From contig OX336340.1 of assembly GCA_946902875.1 (NCBI GenBank), positions 19,607,566 through 19,671,565 of the forward strand: 64,000 nt of DNA, in the 5' to 3' direction. Each line of letters opens with the position of its first letter. The first letter of the stretch is position 1. Positions 10,601 through 17,956 of the stretch are shown piece by piece. The position numbers and the translations under genes were made by a program. This DNA comes from Nematopogon swammerdamellus. Taxonomy: Eukaryota; Arthropoda; Insecta; Lepidoptera; Adelidae. The notes under the pieces are model-generated. The model searched no databases. It saw only the letters and a list, made by a program, of their open reading frames with translations, and had not been told where the DNA came from.

Positions 10601-10995
10601 GAATCCTTTAACCTGGGTATCTTCAAACGTCGTATCAACAGACTAGACAGCCTAGCAAGAGTCCGCAGGTCTGCTGGCATGGCACCTATCTGAGCGTGGT
10701 TTCGCAAGGAGAGGTGTTTTTTGGCTCTGTCGACTATACAACTGGTGGCACAGCCACCGATGTTGGTTTACAAAAAAAGTGAATAGTTCAAGATCTTGGT
10801 CTTTTAGCTGAACACTAAATATTGGCATTGCATTGAATTATTTAAATGTTTGGCATTTTTTCAGGCAATAATTAGAAGTACTTTACTCACCGATGAGAGC
10901 TCTGGTAAAGCCTGAGAGGCCAAAAGCCGCTGCATAGTTCGCAATCCATTCTGGTTTTGAGGCGCACACAGAGCCCGGGAGAAACACTTGAGCAT
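1500..10995 (-). CDS. D2HGDH: D-2-hydroxyglutarate dehydrogenase, mitochondrial (8 exons, 3' end outside window)
   Basis: This FAD enzyme oxidises D-2-hydroxyglutarate to 2-oxoglutarate in mitochondria and passes electrons to ETF (family knowledge). The exons are 10995-10891, 10035-9888, 9104-8907, 6889-6696, 5741-5573, 4871-4742, 3177-3021 and 1665-1500. All introns are GT-AG, phases match at every junction, and 422 complete codons result. Residues 1-35 form a basic, acid-free presequence up to E32. The PCMH-type FAD domain holds [11 protein letters not shown] (115-125), [10 protein letters not shown] (188-197) and [12 protein letters not shown] (242-253). The C-terminal oxidase domain starts near 275. 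R373, S377 and K388 sit at the spacing of the substrate residues of the human enzyme, with Ser where human has Thr. CGYGHI (417-422) carries the first metal-site histidine. The following DGNLH segment and about 95 residues must lie left of base 1. The introns are full of transposons, but no exon is broken. Confidence 0.93.
1746..2114 (-). mobile_element. SINE family A, near full length
   Basis: Minus-strand copy: the poly-A tail appears as the T-run at 1746, followed by the tail module with inverted CATCACCTACAACATCCGTG, the central domain, and the tRNA/5S head ending GAGGCTGAC at 2113. It lies in the intron after D2HGDH exon 7. Confidence 0.8.
2167..2300 (+). repeat. Possible CR1/L2-like LINE 3' tail fragment
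   Basis: ATAAGTCCGTCTTTGCGTGC followed by a T-rich stretch and ACAATAAATTTTTATTATC resembles the inverted tails at 26757-26880 and 46848-46980. The assignment rests only on this resemblance. Confidence 0.35.
2388..2666 (+). mobile_element. SINE family D (tRNA-like head), 3' truncated
   Basis: The head GTGGCTGAGTGGTTTGGGTA holds a tRNA A-box-like motif. GAGGTTCGAATCCGGTCGG holds a B box (GGTTCGAATCC). The body contains ACTGTAGGTCC, TTACTAGGTGGTAGG, TACCACCGTACTGGATG and GTTGTGTTCTCTCTAGTCCA. The 3' tail module seen in the copy at 39823 is missing. Confidence 0.75.
2837..3010 (+). repeat. Family E repeat, 5'-truncated
   Basis: The fragment runs from ATATCCGCCATAACAACACA to GTAGGCTTCCGTACGGGATA near 3002. 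It carries the signature ACAGACAGACGGCGTAGGCTTAG (2957-2979, given as positions for the full motif). It touches the intron side of the D2HGDH exon 7 donor. Confidence 0.65.
3021..3177 (-). CDS. D2HGDH: D2HGDH exon 7
   Basis: The exon has 157 nt, phase 2 in and phase 0 out. It encodes [20 protein letters not shown] and a segment ending in [12 protein letters not shown], typical of the FAD-oxidase C-terminal domain. A family-E repeat fragment begins about 10 nt inside the intron after the donor, so this donor sits almost on a transposon edge. Confidence 0.92.
3185..3680. other. Intronic stretch with no recognised feature
   Basis: I see no coding exon, terminal repeats or known repeat signature between D2HGDH exon 7 and the next SINE. 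There is a locally CG-rich part at about 3340-3500. Confidence 0.4.
3682..4080 (+). mobile_element. SINE family A, full length, chimeric tRNA-5S head
   Basis: The head starts CAGCCTCGATAGCTCAGTGG, with the A-box-like TAGCTCAGTGGT at 3693-3704. Bases 3731-3773 match the 5S rRNA internal control region: AGTTAAGCAACG, then GGTCAGACTTGGATGGGTGA, then CCGC. A tRNA-like T arm and B box, GTGGTTCGGATTCCAC, lies at 3794-3809. The central domain (3817-3960) and a tail module ending CGTGTAAGTTTCCATAAAAA follow. This is the best copy for seeing the module order. Confidence 0.85.
4086..4735. other. Intronic stretch, AT-rich, possible old LINE 3' tail
   Basis: An A-run at 4410-4420 preceded by ATATATGTAAAATAAAA could be the tail of an old retroposon. 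Nothing else is supported. Confidence 0.3.
4742..4871 (-). CDS. D2HGDH: D2HGDH exon 6
   Basis: The exon has 130 nt, phase 1 in and phase 2 out. It encodes the helical linker into the C-terminal oxidase domain ([20 protein letters not shown], then [12 protein letters not shown]). The acceptor is TTGGTTGCAG and the donor GTAAGT. Confidence 0.9.
4966..5185 (-). mobile_element. SINE family A, head and part of central domain only
   Basis: Minus-strand fragment: CAACCCGGGCGGGTTAAACC of the central domain, the inverted B box GAATCCGAACCTC, the inverted 5S-like part CGGTCACCCATCCAAATATT and the inverted A box ending GAGGCTGACA. The 3' tail of the SINE is absent. Confidence 0.75.
5237..5320 (-). mobile_element. 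3'-end fragment of the ELT-domain LINE-like element
   Basis: About 80 bp match the 3' terminus of the copies at 125-630 and 37360-38037, including GCGATGGCTTCACCGAACAT. The 5' side is cut after the GGGTGTTGATCGAGG segment. A common 3' end with varying 5' truncation is the hallmark of target-primed reverse transcription. Confidence 0.6.
5573..5741 (-). CDS. D2HGDH: D2HGDH exon 5
   Basis: The exon has 169 nt, phase 0 in and phase 1 out. It continues GVEA with [14 protein letters not shown] and contains [16 protein letters not shown], the end of the FAD-binding fold. The donor is GTGAGT. Confidence 0.93.
5762..5905 (-). repeat. Family C retroposon, 3' part only
   Basis: Inverted 3' end CATACATACCATCACAGTGT, then GACAATCGGGGTAAGCAG and the two stem arms around ATCGATGTTGTGCTGCAAG and ACAACACAACACCG. 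It is cut after ATCAAGCAGCAAGTAAAG. Confidence 0.6.
5906..6060 (+). pseudogene. LINE RNase H fragment
   Basis: The plus frame from 5906 reads [15 protein letters not shown] and then [20 protein letters not shown]. This matches the C-terminal RNase H motif of I-group LINEs (Q-W-I-P-S-H-x-x-I-x-G-N-E-x-A-D). It lacks the rest of the domain and lies in a D2HGDH intron, so it is a dead fragment. It is not the same sequence as the intact LINE at 30946. Confidence 0.65.
6062..6690. other. Intronic stretch after RNase H fragment
   Basis: An open frame at 6120-6536 (plus) gives a lysine/arginine-rich peptide ([18 protein letters not shown]). I do not recognise it. It may continue the degraded LINE just upstream. 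Confidence 0.3.
6696..6889 (-). CDS. D2HGDH: D2HGDH exon 4
   Basis: The exon has 194 nt, phase 1 in and phase 0 out. It encodes [18 protein letters not shown] and the [10 protein letters not shown] flavin contact, ending in GTVLGVEA. The acceptor is TTTCCTGCAG and the donor GTAAGT. Confidence 0.93.
6900..8118. other. D2HGDH intron, no feature seen
   Basis: AT-rich sequence with short random open frames only. I see no terminal repeats or coding similarity. Confidence 0.4.
8127..8414. mobile_element. hAT-type MITE, copy 1 (8-bp target duplication)
   Basis: The ends are CACAGAGCATCAAATACC and GGTATTTGATGTTCTGTG, an 18-bp inverted pair with one mismatch. They are flanked by the perfect 8-bp direct repeat CCCTAGAC (8119-8126 and 8415-8422). 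The interior has an (AC)n tract and the ACGAAGCGCTAGCAGCACTG segment shared with copy 2 at 42174. No transposase is encoded. Confidence 0.85.
8907..9104 (-). CDS. D2HGDH: D2HGDH exon 3 (FAD-binding core)
   Basis: The exon has 198 nt, phase 1 to phase 1. It encodes [20 protein letters not shown] and then the glycine-rich [11 protein letters not shown] loop that binds FAD phosphate in this oxidase family. The donor is GTATTA, a weaker match to consensus than the other donors. Confidence 0.93.
9113..9204. repeat. Degenerate minisatellite TCATCAATACTCACTACTGT (left part)
   Basis: Imperfect repeats of a 19- to 21-bp unit begin directly after the D2HGDH exon 3 acceptor region and resume at 9580-9640 on the other side of a hAT element. 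The insertion therefore split an existing array. Confidence 0.6.
9205..9579. mobile_element. hAT-type MITE in a minisatellite
   Basis: The ends are CAGTGGCGGCTGG and CCAGCCGCCAGTG, inverted with a small mismatch near the tip. The flanks are CTCACTAT (9197-9204) and CTCACTAC (9580-9587), seven of eight bases equal. An internal palindromic-looking part, TGGAATCGCCCG / CGGGCGATTCCA, is at about 9393-9426. No coding capacity. Confidence 0.8.
9888..10035 (-). CDS. D2HGDH: D2HGDH exon 2
   Basis: The exon has 49 codons plus one base, with acceptor TTTTTTGCAG and donor GTAAAT. It encodes the start of the mature enzyme ([17 protein letters not shown]) and ends with the [10 protein letters not shown] segment that opens the FAD-binding domain. 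It joins exon 3 in phase 1 to make Gly85. Confidence 0.88.
10483..10780 (-). repeat. Family F repeat, minus copy
   Basis: Inverted copy with GGTTTCGCAAGGAGAGGTG, GACTCTTGC-type sequence and an inverted terminal ACCGATGTTGGTTTACAAAA. Translated in the sense direction it gives [19 protein letters not shown] and [17 protein letters not shown], a peptide partly shared with the copies at 30612 and 53435. The family is unclassified. Confidence 0.55.
10891..10995 (-). CDS. D2HGDH: D2HGDH exon 1 (start codon, targeting peptide)
   Basis: The exon has 35 codons from ATG at 10995 to the donor GTGAGT (10890-10885), phase 0. The peptide starts [10 protein letters not shown] and is rich in Arg, Leu, Ser and Ala, as expected of a mitochondrial presequence. 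An ATTGG motif lies just upstream on the minus strand (about 11003-11007) and could be a CCAAT-type site or 5' UTR. A second in-frame Met is residue 21, but starting there would lose most of the basic presequence. Confidence 0.82.
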
Positions 10996-12150
10996 TTTGA
11001 TCGGCCAATGTCACAACTGCCCTTGGGTTCTGACTATGAGCACAGAACCACTTGATGTTACGTTACGTATGCAGATAGATAGTGTGAACGATAACTCGAG
11101 ATGAGTCGGCTATCTCGGAATGTGTTTACATTTCGCTTCGCACCAAACCAAACTCCAAAGTCGCATCAATCAAATCAAGACAATTGTCAAAACTCAAAAG
11201 TTCAAAACAAACAAAACCGCAACTACACGGTTTGTTCATAAACGGTTTTATTTAGCTTGACTCCGTATATTTGTTTGTTACTATCTTTGTTTTTTTAAAT
11301 TCATTCACACAGTTGCGTTTCCATTTCGAATTAGATTAAAACGAGAAACCACTCAAAATAAAGTAATGAAAGAACGCACTAACAGCTGGTTTTGACAGCT
11401 AAAGTATAATATCATTTATTGTTGTGTGGCCAAACGACCCTCGCCTTTCCGCAAAGATAAAAAAAACACTTTTGCCTTAGCTCTGTCTCAGTCTCACTGG
11501 CATACATAACCTTTGATAGAAACGATAGAAGCTATCCAAAAGACGAGTGTCTCTTTGTAGTAAACCACCTGGCAGTCGACCTTTTTACCCGACTGCGCGA
11601 CGCAAAGGAGGGTAATGTGTTTATCAGCCTATGTATGTATGTATGTATGTATGTTTGTTCCTTTGTGGCACTATAGAGACCAAACGCGTGGGCCGATTTT
11701 GATGATTCTTACGTCAATCGATATGTCATAATCTTGCGAGTGTCACTAAAGACATGACAGTAATCAAAATAATATATGGCAACAACTAGACCAACACGAG
11801 TTTAGAGTTAAGTAGCGAGTTATGGATTTAAACGCGGTTTAAACGCGGTTCCCACATACAACGGGTGCTAGCTTAACGAGTTAAACTGGTTTATAGTTAA
11901 ATTCGTGTTGGTGCAAGTGGGCCTACTATGTTATGTAAGTGGGGTATCGTTGAATAGGTAGGTATTTGAAAATGATCTTTAGGTTTCTCTTAAAATTTTT
12001 CATTTCGAATGAACATTTAGGATCTATAACGATTTAAAGTTGGTTAGCAACCATTCTCAAAACTTATAATAATAGAGCTGTGATAAAGTTTTTATTATAC
12101 AGGTGTTCGGCACATTGACCGACGAATTAAGAAATTAAGATTCTGTCATA
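10996..12150. other. Intergenic region left of the divergent gene pair
   Basis: It holds the D2HGDH 5' flank, a fragment of a common insect repeat starting ACCCGACTGCGCGACGCAAA (about 11588) with an (ATGT)n tract at 11630-11655, and otherwise nothing I recognise. A tandem AACGCGGTTT pair is at 11831-11850. Confidence 0.35.
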
Positions 12151-12158
12151 TTTTTACT

Positions 12159-12211
12159 CGTTCTCGGGACTTTCGGAGGTCATATTATGACCTCCGAAAG
12201 TCCCGAGAACG
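12159..12211. repeat. Perfect 25-bp inverted repeat, 3-bp loop
   Basis: Bases 12159-12183 (starting CGTTCTCGGGACTTTCGGAG) and 12187-12211 are perfect reverse complements. The hairpin stands alone with no recognisable element around it. Confidence 0.85.
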
Positions 12212-12460
12212 AAAGGGACTTAAAAAGGACTTATTAAGTCCTTTTCATTGTATTAACTTCATCAAATGATACTTTTTCTAAAAGGATGCATTGTAAAATC
12301 CAATAAATTTTATTTCGCGCTGATACAATCATAAACAAAAATAAAAAGGGTTCAAAGCTGGGATTTTGGTAATTTTCAAAAATAAAGAAAAAAATCGCAT
12401 CTCGATACCACCACGTGACAATTATTAATGATAATCAATAAAATAATCAGTGGTTTAGAC

Positions 12461-13341
12461 CAGGGGTTCTCAACCTTTTTTCCTCTGCGACACATCTGAA
12501 ATTTTTTTTTTTAGACTAGCGAGTAGCGACGCACTCAAAGGAAACACAAGTCTTAAAAGTAGGTAGGTAGGTACATAATTTTAATACAATTAGAGATTTT
12601 GGAAGCATACTAAGTAATACAAGTAATAGTTTGAACACTAAACATTTAGGCTGAGTAGATCCTAATGTGATACTTGAGCCTGACGACCTTTACACAGATC
12701 TTCTATACAAGGACGAATTTTGGATAAACAGACTCTCATTTCACTCTCTTTCAGTGCGGAGAGAGAGAGAGGAGCAGCCTCACACAAGTATGACGTTGCA
12801 AAGGTAAGTAAGTAGTAGAATAGTAATAGCTATATCTGATATATCTGTATACCTACTCATTTTTTTATTGATTTTTATCGAGATCCAAAATGTATCTTCT
12901 ACGGGTACATATTTGAATTTTGATTTTAGGTTTGTATCACACAATCACACGATACTTCGAGCAGTTGTTCTTTTTGTGCTGTTAGCTCTGATGCCTCATA
13001 TATATTTTCCTCGCCAGAAACTCCAAAGGGTGAAATAACCCAATCCCAAGCGCTGGTTGGATACCAGGGATGGGAAGTACTTTAAATCAGACAAAAATGT
13101 CACATATTTTAGTCTGGCGGAAAGTTCAAATCAGCCCTATCTTATAATGCCAGCTGTTCGCGACAATGAGTAGACTGCCGCGCCGAGGAAGGAAGGAGCC
13201 GCGCCCCGTGGCCGCGCCACCACCGTGGCCGGTGCAGCACGGCAGCGCGGCGACCGGGCGAAAGGGCGATTTTTTTTTATTTTTAGAAATTCTCGCGACA
13301 TACCTGACACATGCTCGCGACACACTGGTTGAGAATGGCTG
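12461..13341. mobile_element. hAT-type non-autonomous element, 881 bp
   Basis: The ends are CAGGGGTTCTCAACC and GGTTGAGAATGGCTG, 12 of 15 bases inverted matches. The flanks are a perfect 8-bp duplication GTTTAGAC (12453-12460, 13342-13349). Subterminal GCGACACA repeats sit near both ends (12488 and 13315). The interior has a GC-rich island at 13165-13270 whose open frames on both strands look like composition artefacts. No transposase was seen. Confidence 0.85.
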
Positions 13342-13500
13342 GTTTAGACCACCGCAAGCTACCTAATAATCCCCATGATATTAACTCTCTCAATGAAATG
13401 ACAAGATTACGAAATTTACCGTCTTAAAATCCTAACTAAAAAGTGTAAAATAAAAAAAGTAAATTTAAAAAATAAAAAAACCCGACTGCGTAAAAAAATA

Positions 13501-13885
13501 ACTTTAAATAAAAACTGAAAAGAAAAAAACAAGTCCAGTAGTCTAGAACTCTGTTAAGTAATATTGAATAACTACACCATTGAAATAGTTTCATGATCGA
13601 TGTACACACATATTATAAAACAAATAATAAAGTCTAATGCGGAACATAGCGACTTTAACAGTCGGGACCCATTGAAATTTTCCCAATAATGGGTCCCGAC
13701 TGTTAAAGTCGCTATGTTCCGCATTAGAGTTTATTATTTGTTTTATTATATGTGTGTATCGATCATGAATAGTTTCATGATCTATGGCGTATTTAATTTT
13801 TCAATGGCGTAGTTATTCAATATTACTTAACAGAGTTCTAGACTACTGGACTTGTTTTTTTTTCTTTTCAGTTTTTATTTAAAGT
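13501..13885. mobile_element. Large fold-back element, arms of about 175-195 bp
   Basis: The left arm begins ACTTTAAATAAAAACTGAAA and the right arm ends with its inverse at 13885. Internal landmarks pair across the centre: AAGTCCAGTAGTCTAGAAC with GTTCTAGACTACTGGACTT, and CGGAACATAGCGACTTTAAC with its inverse at 13701-13720. The right arm has about 20 extra bases (near 13775-13815). It abuts a family E repeat on its right. Confidence 0.85.
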
Positions 13886-13891
13886 GATTTT

Positions 13892-13938
13892 TTTTTGAGT
13901 TCCGTATCTGGTACGGAACCCTATTACTAAGCCTACGC

Positions 13939-13970
<32 letters not shown>

Positions 13971-14283
13971 CGTCCGTCCGTCCGTCTGCCCGAGGGCTGT
14001 ATCTCTTGAACCGTACGTAATAGATAGCCCGTTGAAATTTTCACAGAATATGTGTTATTCAATTAGTATGGCCGATATAAAAACAAATTATAAAAATAAG
14101 AAAAAGTATAAAATGCGTGCGCGCCATCTACCGAATAGAGTATGAAGCATTTTAACTAATCATGAATTTTAACTAACACGAAGCATTTCATAACACGCCA
14201 TAGATGGCGTGAGTGGCGCTAACCATGACATGGCGATACGGAACGCTCGGTGTGCGAGTTCGACTCGCACTTGGCCGGTTTTT
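13892..14283 (-). repeat. Family E repeat, near full length
   Basis: Inverted copy from AGTTCCGTATCTGGTACGGA, through a (TGTC)n/(CGTC)n tract at 13940-13987, to the inverted head CTCGCACTTGGCCGGTTTTT at 14283. A short palindrome-like head (GTGCGAGT...ACTCGC) and an ACAG/ACGG microsatellite near the 3' end define the family. Unclassified, common in the window. Confidence 0.7.
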
Positions 14284-14732
14284 CATCCACGGACGGAAAG
14301 CTCTCAGTCAGAGCTAATATAAATACGGTAATCTTGCCAAAATAGAGATGCGTTCGTTCATAACGTTACATATCGTTCGTTGCGCGCATATGAATGATAC
14401 TAAATCCATCCATCCAGCTGGTGTTTTTTTTTTAATTTACCTACATTATTTAATTTATCTTCTAGCTAGGGTGATCGATCAGATCACATTTGTGCTCTCG
14501 TATTCATATTTTTTTGGGTTTATTTGGACACTGTGAAAAAAATCGTCTGCGTATTACAGACTCTTAATAAGTACTGCCAATAAGACTGTGTCAAACTCAC
14601 AGTGCCACGTTAATTAATAACGCCTACAATGATTGCCTTTGTCATTGACTGGCACTGGGGAGCTCAGAGTCTCAGTCTGTGTCGGTCAGTGAATTGAATA
14701 GACTACAATTACATAATATTATTATAATACCT

Positions 14733-14793
14733 ATGGCTACTAAATGTTTATTAGTGCTCTTCTTTGTTGCAGTGGGATGCGTTCAAGTTTTTG
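14733..14793 (+). CDS. TIL gene exon 1 (signal peptide)
   Basis: The ATG at 14733 opens 20 codons plus one base, almost all hydrophobic signal peptide, followed by donor GTTAGT. The upstream sequence has a TCAGT initiator-like motif at about 14691-14695, close to the start. No TATA box is at the right distance, so the transcription start is a guess. Confidence 0.8.
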
Positions 14794-17671
14794 GTTAGTG
14801 TTTGTGTCTTTATACTGTTTTTTACGACCAGGTTTAGCACGATATAGATTGCTTTATAATAGGACTATCGAATATTTCTTCATTATTAGATAGATGCGAG
14901 GATAAATGCTAAGCCGAAAATGAAGAGAAAAAAAAAATACGCCCCGACCAGGATTTTTTTTTTTTTTTTTTTTATGGAACCTGACACGGTTGGCTACATC
15001 ACCTACAACATCCGTGATGTCAGCCCATAACACAGGGTGAACTAGGTGCCATGCCAGTGCTTCCCTTCATTTCATGTCGGCTACACTAAACTGGACGGAA
15101 AACACGAACTATTTACATAGCCGTTTCGACCGACGTTTCGTTCAGTGCGGTGGTACCAACCCGGCCGGGATAAACCCTACCACCGAGTAAGGTAAGAAGG
15201 GAAGGGACCTACAGTTTAACGTGGAATCCGAACCACGGTCAGCCTCCAACGGTCAAGCGGTCACCCATCCAAACACTGACCGCGCTCAGCGTTGCTTAAT
15301 AACAGTTGACTAACCAACCGCGCCACTGAGCTACCGAGGCTGACGAATTTTCTTATCCCTTAGTCGACTTTTACGACATGCGACGGGGAGAGATGCAGTG
15401 GGGCTATTCTTTTTAAGTACCGACCCCACACGGTACCATGACCGGATCCATGCAGGGGATGCTTTTATTCTCTTCATTTTCGACTACTGGACATCGCTAA
15501 TGAAGAAATATGAAGCGTGTAAATGCTTAGTACCTACTAAGATATAAAAATAAAAAAGACTAGGTACCTATCGAATAGTGATATTTTGAGCGGATATTTT
15601 GTGTAAAAATGTATCCTGTTACTTGTAATGTAATAAAAAAGAAACTATTATTTAACGTGCGAGTAGCTTCAACTCACGAACATTATTATTATGACAATGA
15701 CGACATTTCATTTCAGACCGGTTTTTAAACTGTTGCATTTATCTGAGTATTTAATTTTGTCGTCATTTATATCTATATCTCCTCAGAATGGCTCTAAGTA
15801 GCTAGAATATAGTACCTACTTACACGTGGAACGATTGTACACTAACACTCTAGCTAACACTATTGACGGATAAACTATATAATTACATAATTACATACTA
15901 CCTCCTACCCATCACTGCCAAACTTGCTTATTGCTTTGCGCCCACATTTTGCCTAGACAAAGAGAATTTCATAAAATTGCACTAGGCACATATACCTACG
16001 ACTCTCAAACATCCAATGGTTGACTGGAAAATACCTCTGGATAAGTCCGTATTTGCACCTTACGTGAACTGTTCCGTTGTGCTGTTGTGTTTTTGAAGCT
16101 ATAATCTATTTCAATTTTATCTATGTACCTAACACAGCAGCAGCTGCAGAATGCGAACTCGGCGAGATAGAAGACAGCTGTCCATCCGCTTGCAGCGATC
16201 GCTGCCCCAGCTCCGAAGATGTCCCCCTCAGGTGCACGACTCCGAGCCCGTGTCCCGAGTCGCGCTGTCGGTGCCGGTTCAACTACAGACGAGCTGATAA
16301 TGGCACCTGTATACCTACTGCGGAGTGTCGTAAGAATACCATAGCTCGATAAATCAATGAAATCCTTTGGACTCGAACTGAAAAGGGATTGCATCACTAT
16401 ATGCTGGACGTACCGCGGATGCGTACCAATCCGTTCTGCAGATCTTTACTCCACAGAACTCGTAGACTCTGGAACGCTCTTCCTGCCTACATATTTTCCC
16501 ACAGATCAGAGAATTTCCCCCTAAGTATAGTCTCAGGTCCTTCAATAGAGGCGTAAATAGGCACCTGTTAGACCGGCATGGCATTCGCAACCTCCGCGTG
16601 AGACCGAATGTCCATGGTTGTCGACACCATATGGGGGGCTCGGCGCCAGATGTCGCCGAAAAAATATATTATATCATGTGTATGGTAGCTTTTTATGGAT
16701 TACTCAGATACCTGCCACGAGCCGTCGTGCTTTGCTATGTTGGCGGAACAAGGACGGGTAGATAAATAATTGATACAAAATAGTTTTCTACTGAACTACT
16801 GAGGGGGGATATCTACGAGGTCTTTGAGGTCCAGACGTTAGGCCACGCCACCGTTGTAGCTTCAATCAAACCAAGAAAATGTAGACACCTACACCATCTT
16901 CTGTAATCCGGGGAGTCACTCGTACCAAAATATATTTTTTCCTATAGAACTATTTTCCTCCAGTCGTTCTCATGACCTAAAGTTTCCACATAACCAGACA
17001 GTGGCGGGGCAAGACCTCAATTTGATGTGGGCAAGATATATTTTGCGAGGCCCTCTCTGGTGGCACTAGAGGATGGATTTTATGGATTTTCACTATTGAA
17101 ATGGATTTCCGGTACACCGATCAAATCAAACATTTTTGGTAGCATACCTTTCGTCGATAAAAGTAAACATAATCAAATTGCAATAATACAGCCTTCACTG
17201 TCTCTGTCCTGCTTCCCATCTTGTGTCTGATAAAGGTTTTATAGTATGCTTTAGTTTACCTTTGATTAAGTTTAACATGTTTACTCGGGGTCTCTTTTAA
17301 TAGATCTAGCTGAATATTTTTCATGAATGAAAGCTGCACGAACTTTCGAGGCGCGAGGCCCTTTGGGCCGCGTGGCCGTGGGCAGTCGCCCACGTCGCCC
17401 ACGCCTTGCGCCGCCTCTGTAACCAGACTAAATTATTGAAATCAAAAAGCTTTTTCAGAGCCGTTCCCCTGCTTCCGCCGAGCGAACGAAGAGTACATTC
17501 CGTGCCCACCCCTGTGCCCGTCAGACGACTGTTCCATGGCGCAGTTCGGTGGCCGGTGTCCACTGTTTGGGCGCATAGGCATCGTGCTTGAATGCAGCCC
17601 AGCCTGTCGCTGTATGCCTGGCTTCTATAGAGACCAGGCGAAAGAATGCGTACCTGCTGAGCAATGTGTAG
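14733..17671 (+). CDS. Secreted double TIL-domain protein, probable serine protease inhibitor (3 exons, 3' end unresolved)
   Basis: The exons are 14733-14793, 16138-16329 and 17459-17671, all joined in phase 1. Residues 1-20 (MATKCLLVLFFVAVGCVQVF) form a signal peptide, with cleavage near the Ala run at 21-24. Residues 26-84 and 89-154 each hold exactly ten cysteines in the trypsin-inhibitor-like pattern (five disulfides per domain). One exon per domain is usual for this family, which inhibits secreted serine proteases in haemolymph, cuticle or silk; the target cannot be read here. Exon 3 ends at a GTAAGA donor after V155. A possible short last exon is at about 25557-25574 (APDYAS then stop), and read-through to a stop at 17725-17727 is another option. 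A SINE lies in intron 1 and a hAT element in intron 2. Confidence 0.85.
14954..15344 (-). mobile_element. SINE family A, full length, in TIL intron 1
   Basis: T-run at 14954-14973, inverted tail, central domain, inverted B box (GAATCCGAACCAC), inverted 5S part CACCCATCCAAACACTGACC and the A-box end GAGCTACCGAGGCTGAC at 15344. It is followed at once by an inverted family C head (15350-15462). Confidence 0.82.
15350..15462 (-). repeat. Family C head fragment
   Basis: Inverted sequence CTTATCCCTTAGTCGACTTT, GGGGAGAGATGCAGTGGGGC and TAAGTACCGACCCCACACGG. Only the 5' module of family C is present. Confidence 0.6.
16138..16329 (+). CDS. TIL gene exon 2 (first TIL domain)
   Basis: The exon encodes the first ten-cysteine domain, from AAAECELGEIEDSCPSACSD through CRCRFNYRRADNGTCIPTAEC-type spacing. 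The acceptor is a run of tandem AGs (16136-16137, 16139-16140, 16142-16143 and 16148-16149) that all keep the reading frame and differ only in the number of Ala residues after the signal peptide. The donor is GTAAGA at 16330. Confidence 0.85.
16360..16640 (+). pseudogene. Possible LINE C-terminal remnant
   Basis: The plus frame TNPFCRSLLHRTRRLWNALP then AYIFSHRSENF resembles the RLWN-LP-xxF pattern near the C terminus of many insect LINE ORF2 proteins. It ends at a stop and continues as NLRVRPNVHG-like text in another frame. Support is weak. It lies in intron 2 of the TIL gene. Confidence 0.35.
16999..17419. mobile_element. hAT-type MITE in TIL intron 2
   Basis: The ends are CAGTGGCGGGGCAAGAC and the inverse of CAGAGGCGGCGCAAGGC. 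A perfect 8-bp duplication TAACCAGA flanks it (16991-16998, 17420-17427). A subterminal GCGAGGCCCT is repeated at 17044 and 17353. The element ends 39 bp upstream of exon 3, so it may supply part of the branch-point region. Confidence 0.85.
17459..17671 (+). CDS. TIL gene exon 3 (second TIL domain)
   Basis: The acceptor TTTTTCAG at 17451-17458 and phase 1 give QPFPCFRRANEEYIPCPPLC, then the remaining cysteines to AEQCV. Ten cysteines are present. The donor GTAAGA follows at 17672, so at least one more exon is expected. A hAT MITE ends 39 bp before this exon. Confidence 0.85.
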
Positions 17672-17727
17672 GTAAGAAAAATGAAGACATCATGCCTGGG
17701 TATTATGTAGTGCCGGTACCTACCTAA

Positions 17728-17955
17728 GAAGAATAGCCCGACTGCATCTCTGCCCGTGCACGTCGTAAAAGGCGACTAAGGGATAAGAACAAGGTGCCGT
17801 GCTAAAGGGCGACCGGATAGCCACCTTTCACCTCAGCACGGTCCTTCCACCGAGTCATGCAGCAGGTGGGTCTTCGTGCCTTACTTGCTGCTTGATAGTT
17901 ATTTTGTCCTTAAATACTTTGCTAAACGTGGTGGTCGGCGCTGTGCTGTAATTTG
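17728..17955 (+). mobile_element. Family C retroposon, 3' truncated
   Basis: Starts AGAATAGCCCGACTGCATCT, includes GTCGTAAAAGGCGACTAAGG, GGTCCTTCCACCGAGTCATG and TGCTTGATAGTTATTTTGTC, and stops at GGTCGGCGCTGTGCTGTAAT without the second stem arm. Confidence 0.7.
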
Positions 17956-17956
17956 T

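Noticed and set aside
13126..13366. Overlapping open frames on both strands rich in Arg/Pro
   Set aside because: They sit in the GC-rich island of a hAT element, and all frames open there because of composition.
13940..13990. CRISPR-like or functional tandem array of TGTC/CGTC
   Set aside because: It is the microsatellite that belongs to family E and occurs in every long copy (also 26370, 47996, 59426).
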